64,000 nucleotides of DNA from Brevibacterium iodinum ATCC 49514 (GTDB lineage Bacteria > Actinomycetota > Actinomycetes > Actinomycetales > Brevibacteriaceae), in NCBI RefSeq assembly GCF_900169265.1, contig NZ_FXYX01000001.1:544029-608028 (forward strand), read 5' to 3'. The position numbers were made by a program, and so were the translations under genes. This document shows, piece after piece, positions 34,694 through 47,589 of the stretch. The notes beneath the pieces were generated by a model, which ran no database searches, was not told where the DNA came from, and worked only from the letters and a program-made list of their open reading frames with translations. The stretch's first letter is position 1. Every line of letters starts with the position of its first letter.

Positions 34694-36409
34694 TCAGAAG
34701 AGCTGGCGGATGTTCGTCCGGGCGAGATCGATGAGTTCGTCGCCCTTGCCCGAGAGCACCGTGCGGATCGCGTAGAGCGCGAAGCCCTTGGCTTGCTCGA
34801 CGGTGATCGACGGCGGCATCGACAGCTCCTGGCGTTCGGTGACGACATCGAGGACAGCCGGCCCCGGGTAGGCGAGGAATTCCTTGACGACCTTCGGCAG
34901 GTCCTTGGACTTCTCGACACGGAAGCCCTTGATCCCGACCGCCTCGGCGATGGTGGAGAAGTCGGGATCGTCGAGGTCGGTGCCGAACGTGACAAAACCG
35001 GCCGCCTTCATCTCGAGCTCGACGAAGTTGAGCGAGGAGTTGTTGTACACGACCGTCTTCACCGGCAGCTTGTTCTGGGTGAGCGTGATGAGCTCACCGA
35101 GTAGCATGGACAGGCCGCCGTCGCCGGCGAGCGCAATGGTCTGCCGGCTATCGAACGCCGACTGGACGCCGACGCTCTGCGACAGTGCGTTGGCCATCGA
35201 GCCGTGGCTGAAGGAGCCGATGAGGCGGCGCTTGCCGTTCATCGTCAGGTAGCGGGCCGCCCACACCACCGGCGATCCGACGTCGGGAACGAACACCGCA
35301 TCGTCATCGGCCATCTCGTCGATGAGCCGGGTGAGGTACTGCGGGTGGATGCTCCGCTTCGACGGGGTCGCGAGCTCGTCGAGATCCTTGCGGGTCTTCG
35401 CATAGTGCTTGGTCATCGCCTTGAGATGTGTGCTGCTGCGGTTGGGCTTGATCTGCGGCAGCAGGGCCTCGACGGTGTCGGCAACCGTTCCGACGAGCGG
35501 GATGTCGACTTTCGTGCGCCGCCCGATCTGCGAACCGCGCACATCGACCTGGATAACAGTCGCGTCCTCGGGGTAGAACTGCTGGTAGGGCAGGTCGGTG
35601 CCGAGCATGAGCAGGGTGTCGCAGTCCTTGAGCGCAGCGTAACCGGAGGAGAATCCGAGCAGTCCGGTCATGCCCACGTCGTAGGGGTTGTCGTATTCGA
35701 CGAATTCCTTACCACGCAGCGAATGGACGATCGGAGCCTGGAGCTTCTCGGCGATCGCGAGCAGCTCATCGTGGGCACCCTCGGTGCCGGCACCGGCGAG
35801 GATCGTCGTCTTCTTGCCCTTGTTGAGCGCCTTGACAGCGGCCTCGATTTGGGATTCGGCCGGGATCATGTGCGATTGGTAGCCTTTGACCACCTCAGCG
35901 GCGGCGTCGATTTCGGACAGACCGATGTCACCGGGGATTACGAGGACAGCGACACCGCGCTTCTCGATCGCTTCGCGCATGGCGATGCGCAGCAGTCGGG
36001 GCATCTGCTCGGCCGAGGAGACGTTCTCGACGTAGACGCTGCAGTCACGGAACAGCTCGGTCGGGTGGGTCTCCTGGAAGTAGTTCGAGCCGATCTCGTC
36101 ACTCGGGATCTGGGCGGCGATGGCCAGCACGGGAACCCGCGAACGCTGGGCATCGAAGAGCCCGTTGATGAGATGGAGATTGCCGGGTCCGCAGCTGCCG
36201 GCGCAGACAGCGAGTTCACCGGTCAGGGCGGCCTCGCCGCTGGCGGCGAAGGAAGCGGCCTCCTCGTGGCGGACGTGAACCCATTCGAGCTGCGGGTTCA
36301 CGCGGAGGGCGTCCGTGAATCCGTTGAGCGAATCTCCCGGGATGCCGTAGACGCGCTTGACTCCGCTGGCGACGAGGGTATCGACGATGTTTCTGGCGAC
36401 GGTGGGCAT
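34694..36409 (-). CDS. poxB: Pyruvate:quinone oxidoreductase (pyruvate oxidase), ThDP- and FAD-dependent
   Basis: 571 residues from ATG 36409, with AAGGAAG upstream; an earlier in-frame start would add 14 unrelated residues. The order PYR domain, FAD-binding domain and PP domain is normal. RHEEAASFAASGEAALTG carries the ThDP-activating Glu. The ThDP/Mg motif GDGGLSMLLGEL... ends in YNNSS. It decarboxylates pyruvate to acetate and CO2 at the membrane and passes electrons to quinone. A TAGACT -10 box at 36499-36504 implies a leader of about 85 bases. Confidence 0.93.
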   Translation of the reverse strand: MPTVARNIVDTLVASGVKRVYGIPGDSLNGFTDALRVNPQLEWVHVRHEEAASFAASGEAALTGELAVCAGSCGPGNLHLINGLFDAQRSRVPVLAIAAQIPSDEIGSNYFQETHPTELFRDCSVYVENVSSAEQMPRLLRIAMREAIEKRGVAVLVIPGDIGLSEIDAAAEVVKGYQSHMIPAESQIEAAVKALNKGKKTTILAGAGTEGAHDELLAIAEKLQAPIVHSLRGKEFVEYDNPYDVGMTGLLGFSSGYAALKDCDTLLMLGTDLPYQQFYPEDATVIQVDVRGSQIGRRTKVDIPLVGTVADTVEALLPQIKPNRSSTHLKAMTKHYAKTRKDLDELATPSKRSIHPQYLTRLIDEMADDDAVFVPDVGSPVVWAARYLTMNGKRRLIGSFSHGSMANALSQSVGVQSAFDSRQTIALAGDGGLSMLLGELITLTQNKLPVKTVVYNNSSLNFVELEMKAAGFVTFGTDLDDPDFSTIAEAVGIKGFRVEKSKDLPKVVKEFLAYPGPAVLDVVTERQELSMPPSITVEQAKGFALYAIRTVLSGKGDELIDLARTNIRQLF

Positions 36410-36684
36410 TGACTTCCTTCCGTTGAACCATGGCACCGGGGGTGCATTCACAGCCCCGGCAGGGGCGGCCCCGTGATCGAGGCCTTGACAGCACTTTCAG
36501 TCTAGCCCCGAACTCCAGCAGGGCGGCTGTCCGATTCCTCACCCACGAATGCGGGAATATCTCCCGTATCGGTCTGGGAACGGGGGTGATGAACCGCGGG
36601 TGACGGGTGACGTGAAGCAGTTCGGCCCGGCTCGGGCGTTCGGTGCGGTCGGCCGCCTCGTCGGTCCAGGTGCGGTTGAGGACC
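36410..36684. other. Leader of poxB and unassigned sequence
   Basis: Holds the poxB promoter and leader (36410-36504). The rest continues the reverse-strand frame of the MFS remnant without further recognisable homology. Confidence 0.4.
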
Positions 36685-36826
36685 GTCACCGTCGTGTGGC
36701 TCCAACCCATATCGTCAGAGATGGGGTTACCGCCACCCGTAGGGAGTAGTAGAGCAGGCCCCAGCACACCAGTTCGGCGACGCAGAGGGCGGTCAGTCCC
36801 CCGCGCGGCTTATCGGTCGTTGTCAA
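36685..36826 (-). pseudogene. N-terminal remnant of an MFS transporter, frameshifted
   Basis: Starting at TTG 36826 the frame reads TTDKPRGGLTALCVAELVCW, then GLLYYSL and VAVTP, a typical start of an MFS permease. At the TAACCCCATC stretch the frame shifts by one base, and the next frame continues ISDDMGWSHTTVTV, exactly what follows in such transporters. After that the similarity ends. So only helix 1 and the first loop survive, with a frameshift and a lost body. It overlaps the 3' end of jetD by 17 bp. Confidence 0.65.
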
Positions 36827-38167
36827 GGCCCTCGCCGAGGCGGTGCTCCGTTCCCACGCCACGTCCCGTTCCTTCGATGAGGTGACCCGAGGTCTCCACC
36901 TCAGCCGCGGACCTCAACCGGTTCAGAGCCGTATCCCACGGGATGCGTTCCTGTTCGAGCCGGACGCCTCCTTCAGCATGTAGTCGTTCGAGGGCTCGTG
37001 CCTCGGTGCCGGTGAGATGCGCGAAAGTGCCGGTGCTCGGCTTCGGTTCGGGTACCCAGAGATCCCGGTGCGCGAGCAGAGTTGCTTCGTCCATGAGCAC
37101 GGATTCGACCTCCGGCAAGTGGCTGCGCAAACGGTTGAGGATCGCGAAACCATGGGAGTCGAGGTCGCCCCAATAGATCACACGCGCACCGACGATCCAG
37201 TCCAATCGAGCGACCCCGTCGACGGCATAGCCGGAGCCGTGTACGGCCACGGCACCCGGCCAATCCGGCATGGCCAGCACGGATTCGAGGTTTTCGAAGA
37301 CGAAGACCACCCTCGGCGTTATGGGCAGTCGACCGAGCTGGGAGATCGGAGCGGTCACATCGTCAAGGGACGCGGCGGCTGCTCTGACCCAGGTGCGATC
37401 GACGGTGGCCTCATGATCCACGGCGCCGATCAGGGTCGCGTCGAGGATACGCAGCCGCAGTCGCGGTTCGGCGTCGAGGACGGTCACCGCATGGGCGTGG
37501 CCGATCCCTCCGAGCAGGGCGGTGACGAGGCTGCGGTGGGTCTCGAACCACTTCGAGTCCACCCCGCGGATGGGCAGCTGTCTGGGTCGCAGCGATCCGA
37601 GCGGATGGGTGCACAGCCAGTCGACGACGTCGATGACCGTATCGAATGCGGCGTCGGACAAGGAAAGGATCCGCTTCGATTGGGAACGTATCGCCGCGGC
37701 AAGGGAGTCCCAGTCCGAGCTGGCCTCCGCGTCCGCGTCGCGAGTCGGCGCGATGCCGTTCGATACGGACCCGAGTCGTTGCCGGATGCTGACGGCACGG
37801 TCTCGCAGCCTCCGCCATTCTCGAGCGGTGTCGCCGCCGACGAAAGCGGCCACTGCATCAGGGGTCAACAGTCGCAGTCGGACCGGAACGCGTTGACTGC
37901 CGACGCGAGCCCAGCTGCGTTCTTCCCAATCGATCTCGAGCTCTGCAGGTGCGCCCGCGGCTGTCGCCCCCGCCCGCTCCCGGACCGCCCGCCAACTGCC
38001 GGCCCAGTTCGCGGCGGCAGTCTGATCGGAGAGCACCTGCTTCTCCGTCGGTGGTTTGAGGGCGATCTCAACACGCACCTGACCTGTTGCCTCCGCCGCC
38101 CACGAGGCCATGGACGAACTCAGGCGAGTACGTGCCTTCGTCCGAGCCTCGGCGACGGAGAGCATCG

Positions 38168-38171
<4 letters not shown>
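36810..38171 (-). CDS. jetD: Wadjet nuclease subunit JetD
   Basis: 453 residues. Residues 1-200 match DUF3322, including the conserved LPIRGVDSKWFETHRSL (199-215). Residues 270-400 form the DUF2220 TOPRIM-like nuclease domain, with FENLE (Glu293) and YWGDLDSHGF (Asp336, Asp338, His340). In studied Wadjet systems JetD cleaves plasmid DNA after loop extrusion by JetABC. The start overlaps the jetC stop by 4 bp. The last 25 residues look unconserved, running into the MFS remnant. Confidence 0.93.
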
Positions 38172-41691
<3,520 letters not shown>

Positions 41692-41695
<4 letters not shown>

Positions 41696-42408
41696 GCTTC
41701 GTCCTCCTCGGTGTCAGCGTCGATTTCTCCAGCATCGGTCTCACCAGCGGCAATGCGTTCGTAGACGGCGATGAGCTCGCGCACGCGGTCCTCGTCGATG
41801 AGGAACTTCACCATGGGAGAGATCTCGAAGCGGTCTTCACCGGCTTTGTGGAGCACACGCAGTCGGTTGCTCATCCGCGACCACGCGCCGTTGAGATTGC
41901 GGTGGAAGGTCGATTCGTCCCCTGTGCGGTAGATCGCGAGGCGTTCATAGACCTCTTCGCGATCGACGATCACGCGCTTCTCCCCCGGCGCGGCCAACAG
42001 CAGCTGCCGGAGCACCAGCAGCATTGCCGTGTCGAGGAAGGTGAGTCGTTCGCTGCGCACCGCGGCGGGCGCGTCGATCTCGTCGGTGACGATCTTGCGG
42101 GTGAATGCGAATTCGTCGACCCTGTCGATGACGAGGTCGAGGAACAGATCGTGCAGGCGCGAACGGACGAGACCTTCGTCCGCGACGAGAGCGGCCCACA
42201 GCTGCGGGGCCTGCGTCCCGGACACATACGGCCCTTTGAGCAGTTCGAGCAGCACTCGGCGGGTGCGCTCTCCCAATGTTCCGGTGTCACCGGACCACAG
42301 ACCGCTGGGATTGTGGCTGAGGTCGTCCGCGGAATCGGTGGATTCTCTCGCCGAGGCGGCCCCCACCTCGGCGGGGGCGGTGTCGTTGTCGTGGTGGGTG
42401 GGGCTCAT
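41692..42408 (-). CDS. jetB: Wadjet subunit JetB (DUF4194)
   Basis: 238 residues. DUF4194 features occur after residue 50: RRVLLELLKGPYVSGTQAPQLWAAL, then FLDLVIDRVDEFAFTRK, LTFLDTAMLLVLRQLLL and VYERLAIYR. JetB is the KITE-like winged-helix partner of the JetA kleisin and JetC (equivalent to MukE). The N-terminal 45 residues and the Glu/Asp-rich end are low-complexity. ATGA overlaps on both sides show a tightly coupled operon. Confidence 0.92.
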
Positions 42409-43868
42409 AGGGTGATGCCTTCGGTGAAGTAGTGGCGGCGGATCGCGGCGGTGCGGACGATGCCGTCGACGCCGGCCCAGGTGAGGACTTCGCGGTTGCC
42501 GACATCGACGTGGCCATAGGTGCTGGCCAGGGACAACAGGCCGACGACGCTGGCCAGGCCCTGTGTGGCAGGGAAAGTTTCGAGCACCTCCGCGATGGAG
42601 GCCTCGTGGGTGGAGGTGACGACGGAGTTGATGTTCTCGGTGAGTTCGGCGAAGTCGATTTCGGATTCGCGGGCGACAGCGATGAGTTCGGCGAAGTCGA
42701 TCTCGGAGTCCGTGGCCTCGCCGAGTTCCGCTCCGGCGTCGAACTCCTCGGGGTCGTGGAGGATGACCTCGCCGACGCTGCCGAGTGAGACGCTGGAGAG
42801 TTCGAGGTCGATGCCTATCTCGTCGTAGGGTTTGAGCTCCTGCGACACGGGCGCGGCCGCGGCGAGACCCTCCTGGAGGAGAGTGCGCATGACGCGGTCA
42901 CGTTGGAATTCGTGGGAGTGGACGTAGCGGCGCAGGCCACGGGCGAACTCGGTGAGGATGTCCGAAACCTCGTGAGACCCGTCCTTCATCTGGCGCATCA
43001 GGGTGCGCAGGGAACGGCGGGTGGCCAAAGAGAGGGTGGCGGAGAAGTCCCGGTCGAGGATGGCGGCGATGTCGTCGTCGAAGGCCGCAGACTGTTCGGG
43101 GTCGCGGACGAGGGCGGAGAACGCCGAGAACGTCCGACCTTCGTCGGAGGACTCGATGAGGTCGACGCCGCGGAACACTTCGTCGAGTACTTGTGACTGG
43201 GAGTCCTCGGCGGCGAGGATCGAGACCCGCAGTTCCTGATTGAGTTCTTCGAAGCGGGCGCGCACGCGGGCGAAGTCGGCAGGCAGTCCCTGCGCCTGCT
43301 GGAGGATGTCGGAGACGCGTTCGTTCGCGCGGCGCCTGTCGAGGACGACGGAGCGCGGATCGCCGCGGCGCACACGGGCGATCTCGGCGTCGATGCGGTC
43401 GCGTTCGGCGCGCAAGGAGGCGAGGCGGCGAGAGCTGTCCGGGTCGGTGTCGATGGCCAGCTGTCGCACGGATTGGGCGAGGCTGACCAGCCGGGATTCG
43501 GTGGCGGTCTGTGGTGGGGTGCGCAGCTGCTCGAGCATGCGGATGGCATCGAAGCCGGCGGCGGAGAGTTCGTAGGTTTCGCCTCTGGCGGCGGTGGCGG
43601 GACGACGGACGAGGATTTCGGCGCGACGCCAGTCATCGCAGTACGCCTTCGCTGTCCGCAGCGAGAGGTCGAAGTGGTCGCGGAGCTCTTCGAGGTCAGC
43701 GTCGATGCTTTCGTGCAGATCCTCGGTGTTCATCCTGGTGCCGGGCTTGCCGAGATGAGCGTCGAGGGTTCCGGCCATGACAGCGAGGTTGTCGGCCCGG
43801 AGCATGCGCAGGGTGGCATTCGATTCGAGCAGTCGCCGGTAGGCGAGCGCGGATGACAGGGCGGACAT
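42405..43868 (-). CDS. jetA: Wadjet kleisin subunit JetA (DUF3375)
   Basis: 487 residues from ATG 43868; the frame extends upstream into the YjbR gene but the family begins SALSSALAYRRLLESNATLRM. DUF3375 landmarks: HLGKPGTRM, AKAYCDDWRRAEILVRR, YELSAAGFDAIRML, and a helical middle. JetA is the kleisin that bridges JetC heads. No ribosome site is seen, while GAGAAT lies seven bases before ATG, so jetA may also start from its own leaderless transcript. A TTGGCG-N6-CGCCAA dyad sits 20 bases upstream. Confidence 0.93.
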   Translation of the reverse strand: MSALSSALAYRRLLESNATLRMLRADNLAVMAGTLDAHLGKPGTRMNTEDLHESIDADLEELRDHFDLSLRTAKAYCDDWRRAEILVRRPATAARGETYELSAAGFDAIRMLEQLRTPPQTATESRLVSLAQSVRQLAIDTDPDSSRRLASLRAERDRIDAEIARVRRGDPRSVVLDRRRANERVSDILQQAQGLPADFARVRARFEELNQELRVSILAAEDSQSQVLDEVFRGVDLIESSDEGRTFSAFSALVRDPEQSAAFDDDIAAILDRDFSATLSLATRRSLRTLMRQMKDGSHEVSDILTEFARGLRRYVHSHEFQRDRVMRTLLQEGLAAAAPVSQELKPYDEIGIDLELSSVSLGSVGEVILHDPEEFDAGAELGEATDSEIDFAELIAVARESEIDFAELTENINSVVTSTHEASIAEVLETFPATQGLASVVGLLSLASTYGHVDVGNREVLTWAGVDGIVRTAAIRRHYFTEGITL

Positions 43869-43887
43869 AGGAACTATTCTCTGTGCC

Positions 43888-43905
43888 TTGGCGGGTGCGC
43901 GCCAA
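43888..43905. promoter_or_regulatory. Inverted repeat TTGGCG-N6-CGCCAA before jetA
   Basis: Perfect 6-bp arms with a 6-bp spacer in the 55-bp gap between the YjbR-like gene and jetA. It would overlap the -35 region of an internal jetA promoter, or form a hairpin in the long transcript. Either could set the level of the defence genes. Confidence 0.45.
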
Positions 43906-43923
43906 TTCGCGAGTCGAGTGAGG

Positions 43924-44358
43924 TCAACGGCTGTCGCTCCTTCCTCCGAAGGTGTCAGGGTCAACAGGTCGGTCCTTCTTGGACATCTTGGCCACGACAA
44001 GACAGTAAGACTCGAGTACGAGGTCGTGGAGAAGAACGGGATCGAGACGATCGCCGGCAGTTGCGGCGCCGGGTTCGCCGCCGTCATCGCTTCCCTCCCC
44101 TGCGACGGTGATCCAGTGCTTCTTGTTCATGTGATAGCCGGGTGAGATCTCCGCATAGGCGTCGCGCAGCACCTCACCGTCGAGGGGATCGATCTTGAGG
44201 TTGAGACTCGGAACTCCCCGCAGCTCGTATGCCATCATGAACATCTTTCCGCGCACTTTGTACACGGCATTGTCCGGCCCGAATGGGTGGTCGAGCTCGA
44301 CCGAGGGGTACTGCATGGCTTGGTCGTTGGCCAAGCGGAGCACGGTGGCGGGGTCCAT
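43924..44358 (-). CDS. YjbR/MmcQ family protein (CyaY-like fold)
   Basis: 144 residues. The family pattern is clear: PSVELDHPFGPDNAVYKVRGKMF, then LNLKIDPLDGEVLRDAY and PGYHMNKKHWITV. The fold is a double-wing DNA-binding-like domain; the biochemical role is unsettled. It is the first gene of the leftward unit leading into jetABCD, 55 bp upstream of jetA. TAGCCT lies six bases before ATG 44358 and no ribosome site exists, so it is probably leaderless. The C-terminal 20 residues are charged. A functional tie to Wadjet is only suggested by position. Confidence 0.85.
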   Translation of the reverse strand: MDPATVLRLANDQAMQYPSVELDHPFGPDNAVYKVRGKMFMMAYELRGVPSLNLKIDPLDGEVLRDAYAEISPGYHMNKKHWITVAGEGSDDGGEPGAATAGDRLDPVLLHDLVLESYCLVVAKMSKKDRPVDPDTFGGRSDSR

Positions 44359-44411
44359 GCGTGGAGGCTAGCAAAGGCCACTGACGTAGGAACTGACGTT
44401 AGACTCGAATC

Positions 44412-45413
44412 ATGCCTGAGACCTCACTCCACACCGCCCCTCACCTGCTCTTGGCCGCTCTCGGCGGGACCATCGCGTCGACCGCCAATGCCGCGGGCGG
44501 GGTTGCTCCAGCGCTCAGCGGCGCGGAGATCGCTGCGGCCGCGGGTCTCGATCAGGTCTGGCCGGATCTGCGGGCTGATTTCACTCAGGTTGCTCAGGTT
44601 TCGAGCGCGAATGTCACCCTGGAGATGCTCTTCGACGTCGTCGAGCTCGCCCGTACGTCCGGGGCCGATGGAATCGTCCTCACCCAAGGCACCGACACTC
44701 TTGAAGAGTCCGCGTTCGGGCTCTGGCTGCTCAATGACTCGAGCACTCATATCGCTGTCACCGGGGCCATGCGCAATCCGACCCTGCCCGGAGCCGACGG
44801 GCCGGCGAATGTCCGGGCCGCCGCCCTCACTGCCCTGTCCGACAAGGTCAGCGATCTGCCGTCATCATTGGTCTTCAACGACGAAGTCCACGATCCGAGG
44901 TTCGTTTCGAAGTCGCACACCACCTCGACGGCCGCGTTCTCCTCCGGGCCCATCCTCGGCGCGATCGGATGGCTGAGCGAAGACGATCTCCATCTCCCGC
45001 ACGCGCCCCAGCCTCCGAAATCACCGTTCGCCGGACTTCCCCGTCCGTCTCAGCTGAGCAAGGTCGCCCTCGCCGAGGTGGGGATGGGCGAACCGGAAGA
45101 GACCCTTGATCTCATCGCCGGTTCCGGCCTCGCCGGCACCGTGGTCTCCGGGGTCGGCGGGGGCCACGTCCCCGAGGAGTTGCTGCCCGCTGTCGCTCGA
45201 CTGGCGGAGAGGATGCCCGTGGTGCTGGCCTCACGCACCGGTTCGGGTGCGAGCCTGCACCGCACCTACGGCTATCCGGGAGGAGAGATCGGCCTGCTCG
45301 AAGCGGGCCTCGTGCCCGCTGGCATCCTCGATGCCCGCAAGGCCCGCATCGTGCTCAACCTGGCGCTGAGCTTCGGCCTTGACCCCGCCGAGGTGTTCGC
45401 TCACTTCGCGTGA
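44412..45413 (+). CDS. ansA: L-asparaginase
   Basis: 333 residues. Both active-site threonine motifs are present: LAALGGTIAST (about 14-24) and GIVLTQGTDTLEES (about 86-99), plus GAMRNPTLPGADGPANV and, near the end, SRTGSGASL. No signal peptide, so cytoplasmic (type I or plant-independent bacterial type). It hydrolyses asparagine to aspartate and ammonia. TAGACT lies six bases before ATG 44412 without a ribosome site, indicating a leaderless transcript, divergent from the YjbR-like gene across only 53 bp. Confidence 0.92.
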   Translation: MPETSLHTAPHLLLAALGGTIASTANAAGGVAPALSGAEIAAAAGLDQVWPDLRADFTQVAQVSSANVTLEMLFDVVELARTSGADGIVLTQGTDTLEESAFGLWLLNDSSTHIAVTGAMRNPTLPGADGPANVRAAALTALSDKVSDLPSSLVFNDEVHDPRFVSKSHTTSTAAFSSGPILGAIGWLSEDDLHLPHAPQPPKSPFAGLPRPSQLSKVALAEVGMGEPEETLDLIAGSGLAGTVVSGVGGGHVPEELLPAVARLAERMPVVLASRTGSGASLHRTYGYPGGEIGLLEAGLVPAGILDARKARIVLNLALSFGLDPAEVFAHFA

Positions 45414-45468
45414 GTTCGCCGAGGCACATGCCCGTCTGAACAGCAATACCGACTTCACCAACAAAGAA

Positions 45469-45502
45469 AGGCGGCATCGGCCAGAACTGGCCGACGCCGC
45501 CT
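45469..45502. terminator. Bidirectional terminator between ansA and the MDR reductase
   Basis: AGGCGGC-A-TCGGCCA pairs with TGGCCGA-C-GCCGCCT around a GAAC loop, with one internal A-C mismatch, and T-rich sequence follows on the right side. It lies between converging genes. Confidence 0.8.
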
Positions 45503-45535
45503 CCTCGTTTCCGATTCAGGGATGAACCGACAGCC

Positions 45536-46558
45536 TCAGCTCTCGGCGCCCACGGCGACGACCATCTTGCCGAAGTTTCCGCCGGTAAGCAGATCGTTGA
45601 AGTATTCGGGAGCCTTCTCGAGTCCGGGGCGGATGTCCTCGCGGAAGCGAACCTTGCCATCCTTGAGCCAGCCGCTCATGTCCGTAAGGAACTGCGGGGT
45701 CAGACGCTCGGCGAACTCGGTCTGGATGAATCCGCGCACGAGCAGCGACTTCGACAGGATGTTGCCCATGAGCGCTCCCGAACGGTCCGGCCCCTCGGGC
45801 AGCGAGGTGAGGTTGTAGTTGGCGACGAGACCGCACACGGGCACGCGAGCGAACGTATTGAGCCGCGGCAGCACAGCATCGAAGACCTCCCCGCCGACGT
45901 TCTCAAAGTAGACGTCGATGCCCTGCGGCACCGCCTCCTTCAGCTCCTGCCGCAGGTTCCCCGTGCGGTGGTCAAGTGCCACGTCGAAGCCGAGCTCACG
46001 CAGGTGAGCGACCTTGGCCGGTCCGCCGGCGATGCCGACGGCAGTCGCTCCCTTGATCTTCGCGATCTGCCCGACGACGGATCCGACGGGGCCGGTCGCA
46101 GCGGCCACGGCCACGGTCTCACCCTCCTTGGGCTGACCGATCTCGAGCAGACCCGCGTACGCAGTGAACCCGGGCATTCCGAGCACACCGAGGTGGGTGG
46201 AGATCGGCGCGAGCTCCGGGTCGATCTTGCGCAGGTGTCCGGTCGACTCGACCGAATACTCCTGCCAACCGCCGTAGCCGAGCACGATCTCACCGGCGGC
46301 GAAGCCCTCGGCATTGGATTCGACGACCTCGGACACGGTGGCGCCGACCATGACATCGCCGACCTCGACGGGCTTGGCGTAGGACTTCGCGTCCGACATC
46401 CGCCCGCGCATGTACGGATCGAGCGAGAGATAGAGGGTGCGCAGCAGCACCTGCCCCTCGCCCGGGGTCGGCACAGGCACCTCGTCGAGCAGGTAGTTCT
46501 CTGCAGTGGGAGCGCCCACAGGGCGCGAGTTCAGGCGAATCCGATGGTTGGTCGTCAT
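45536..46558 (-). CDS. NADP-dependent oxidoreductase, zinc-free MDR (leukotriene B4 dehydrogenase-like)
   Basis: 340 residues from ATG 46558, with AAGGAA upstream. PYMRGRMSDAKSYA and the Rossmann motif VAAATGPVGSVVGQIAKIKGA (nucleotide binding) mark the PTGR/curcumin-reductase group; YFENVGG is also characteristic. Such enzymes reduce alpha,beta-unsaturated carbonyls with NADPH. No zinc ligands are present. Single-gene unit ending at the shared terminator. Confidence 0.9.
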   Translation of the reverse strand: MTTNHRIRLNSRPVGAPTAENYLLDEVPVPTPGEGQVLLRTLYLSLDPYMRGRMSDAKSYAKPVEVGDVMVGATVSEVVESNAEGFAAGEIVLGYGGWQEYSVESTGHLRKIDPELAPISTHLGVLGMPGFTAYAGLLEIGQPKEGETVAVAAATGPVGSVVGQIAKIKGATAVGIAGGPAKVAHLRELGFDVALDHRTGNLRQELKEAVPQGIDVYFENVGGEVFDAVLPRLNTFARVPVCGLVANYNLTSLPEGPDRSGALMGNILSKSLLVRGFIQTEFAERLTPQFLTDMSGWLKDGKVRFREDIRPGLEKAPEYFNDLLTGGNFGKMVVAVGAES

Positions 46559-46633
46559 GGAGACGGTTCCTTTCAGCAGCAGATCATTCTTCACTTGTGT
46601 GCTTCAGTGGGGCGACAGGTGCATCCGCGACGA

Positions 46634-47455
46634 TCACCGATGCTGTCGGTCATAACAACCATTCGGGATCGCCCGATGTTCCTGATCGAACGATTTTTCT
46701 CTCACCGAGGCGGCTCCTAGTCGTGCCTTCCCCAGCAGAGCGCGGGCCACCGTCTCCCATTCGGGATCGAAGGCCCAACCGAAATCGCCGAGGTGGTCGA
46801 GCAGATGGCTGCCATTGTCCCGGATGATCTCCGACCACTCCGTCGGCCACGCTCCATAGTTCGCTGCCGCGGCGAGTTCGTCGACGTCCTTGAACACAGC
46901 TCCGGCCGGATCGAGCCGACCGTCGGCGGCGTGCAGGGGCATCGTTGCGATCGGAAAGGTGATGTCGAGGATGTGATCGCTGGTGAACAGCGCATCATCG
47001 CTGCGTTTGTGGGTGGTCTCGAGATTGATGTACCACTCTGCCCGCACACCGCCGTCCGCGTCGTCTTTGAGCAGCACCCACACGGAGAACGGCACCTGCG
47101 GCGGAACGATCTTGAGGACCCCGCGGCCCCGCCACGAGCCCTCGACATTGATCCTGGTGGGCGCTTCGGCCAGCGGTCGGAACCGGGCCTTCAACGGCAC
47201 GTCGTGTGAGTCCGTGTCCTCCCACCCGACGATGCGGGTCTCCTGCGTCGGCGTACCCCCGGCCAACCACAGGACGGCACCATCGGGTCCATCGTCGATG
47301 ACACGCATCGGGCGGGCCACCTCGGCGCGATCGCGGTCGAAGTCGAAACGCCGGAACGTCCAGGTCACGGTCTGCCCAGGAGTCCAGAACGGTGCCTGTC
47401 CCACGGGTCTGACCTGGGACGGGGTAGGGATCGTGAACGGATCGCGCAGGCTCAT
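46634..47455 (-). CDS. DUF402 domain protein
   Basis: 273 residues. The DUF402 core (about 60-175) includes WYINLETTHKRSDDALFTSDHILDI, with the conserved W-Y-x-N-L and acidic residues that bind metal in family members acting on nucleotides or RNA. The N-terminus FWTPGQTVTWTFRRFDFDRD fits actinobacterial members. The substrate is unknown. A TAGACT box lies about six bases before the ATG and no ribosome site is present, so a leaderless transcript is likely. Confidence 0.85.
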   Translation of the reverse strand: MSLRDPFTIPTPSQVRPVGQAPFWTPGQTVTWTFRRFDFDRDRAEVARPMRVIDDGPDGAVLWLAGGTPTQETRIVGWEDTDSHDVPLKARFRPLAEAPTRINVEGSWRGRGVLKIVPPQVPFSVWVLLKDDADGGVRAEWYINLETTHKRSDDALFTSDHILDITFPIATMPLHAADGRLDPAGAVFKDVDELAAAANYGAWPTEWSEIIRDNGSHLLDHLGDFGWAFDPEWETVARALLGKARLGAASVREKSFDQEHRAIPNGCYDRQHR

Positions 47456-47589
47456 GCGGGCAGTCTATGCGCCGGGCATGGACGCGCGCTGAATACCGAC
47501 CATCGACCGCGCCGGGGGTCGTCGCGTTCACCGGGCCGGACTCCGGACCACCCGTGAACCCGTCGACTGCGAGGTCATAGAGTGGGGCC

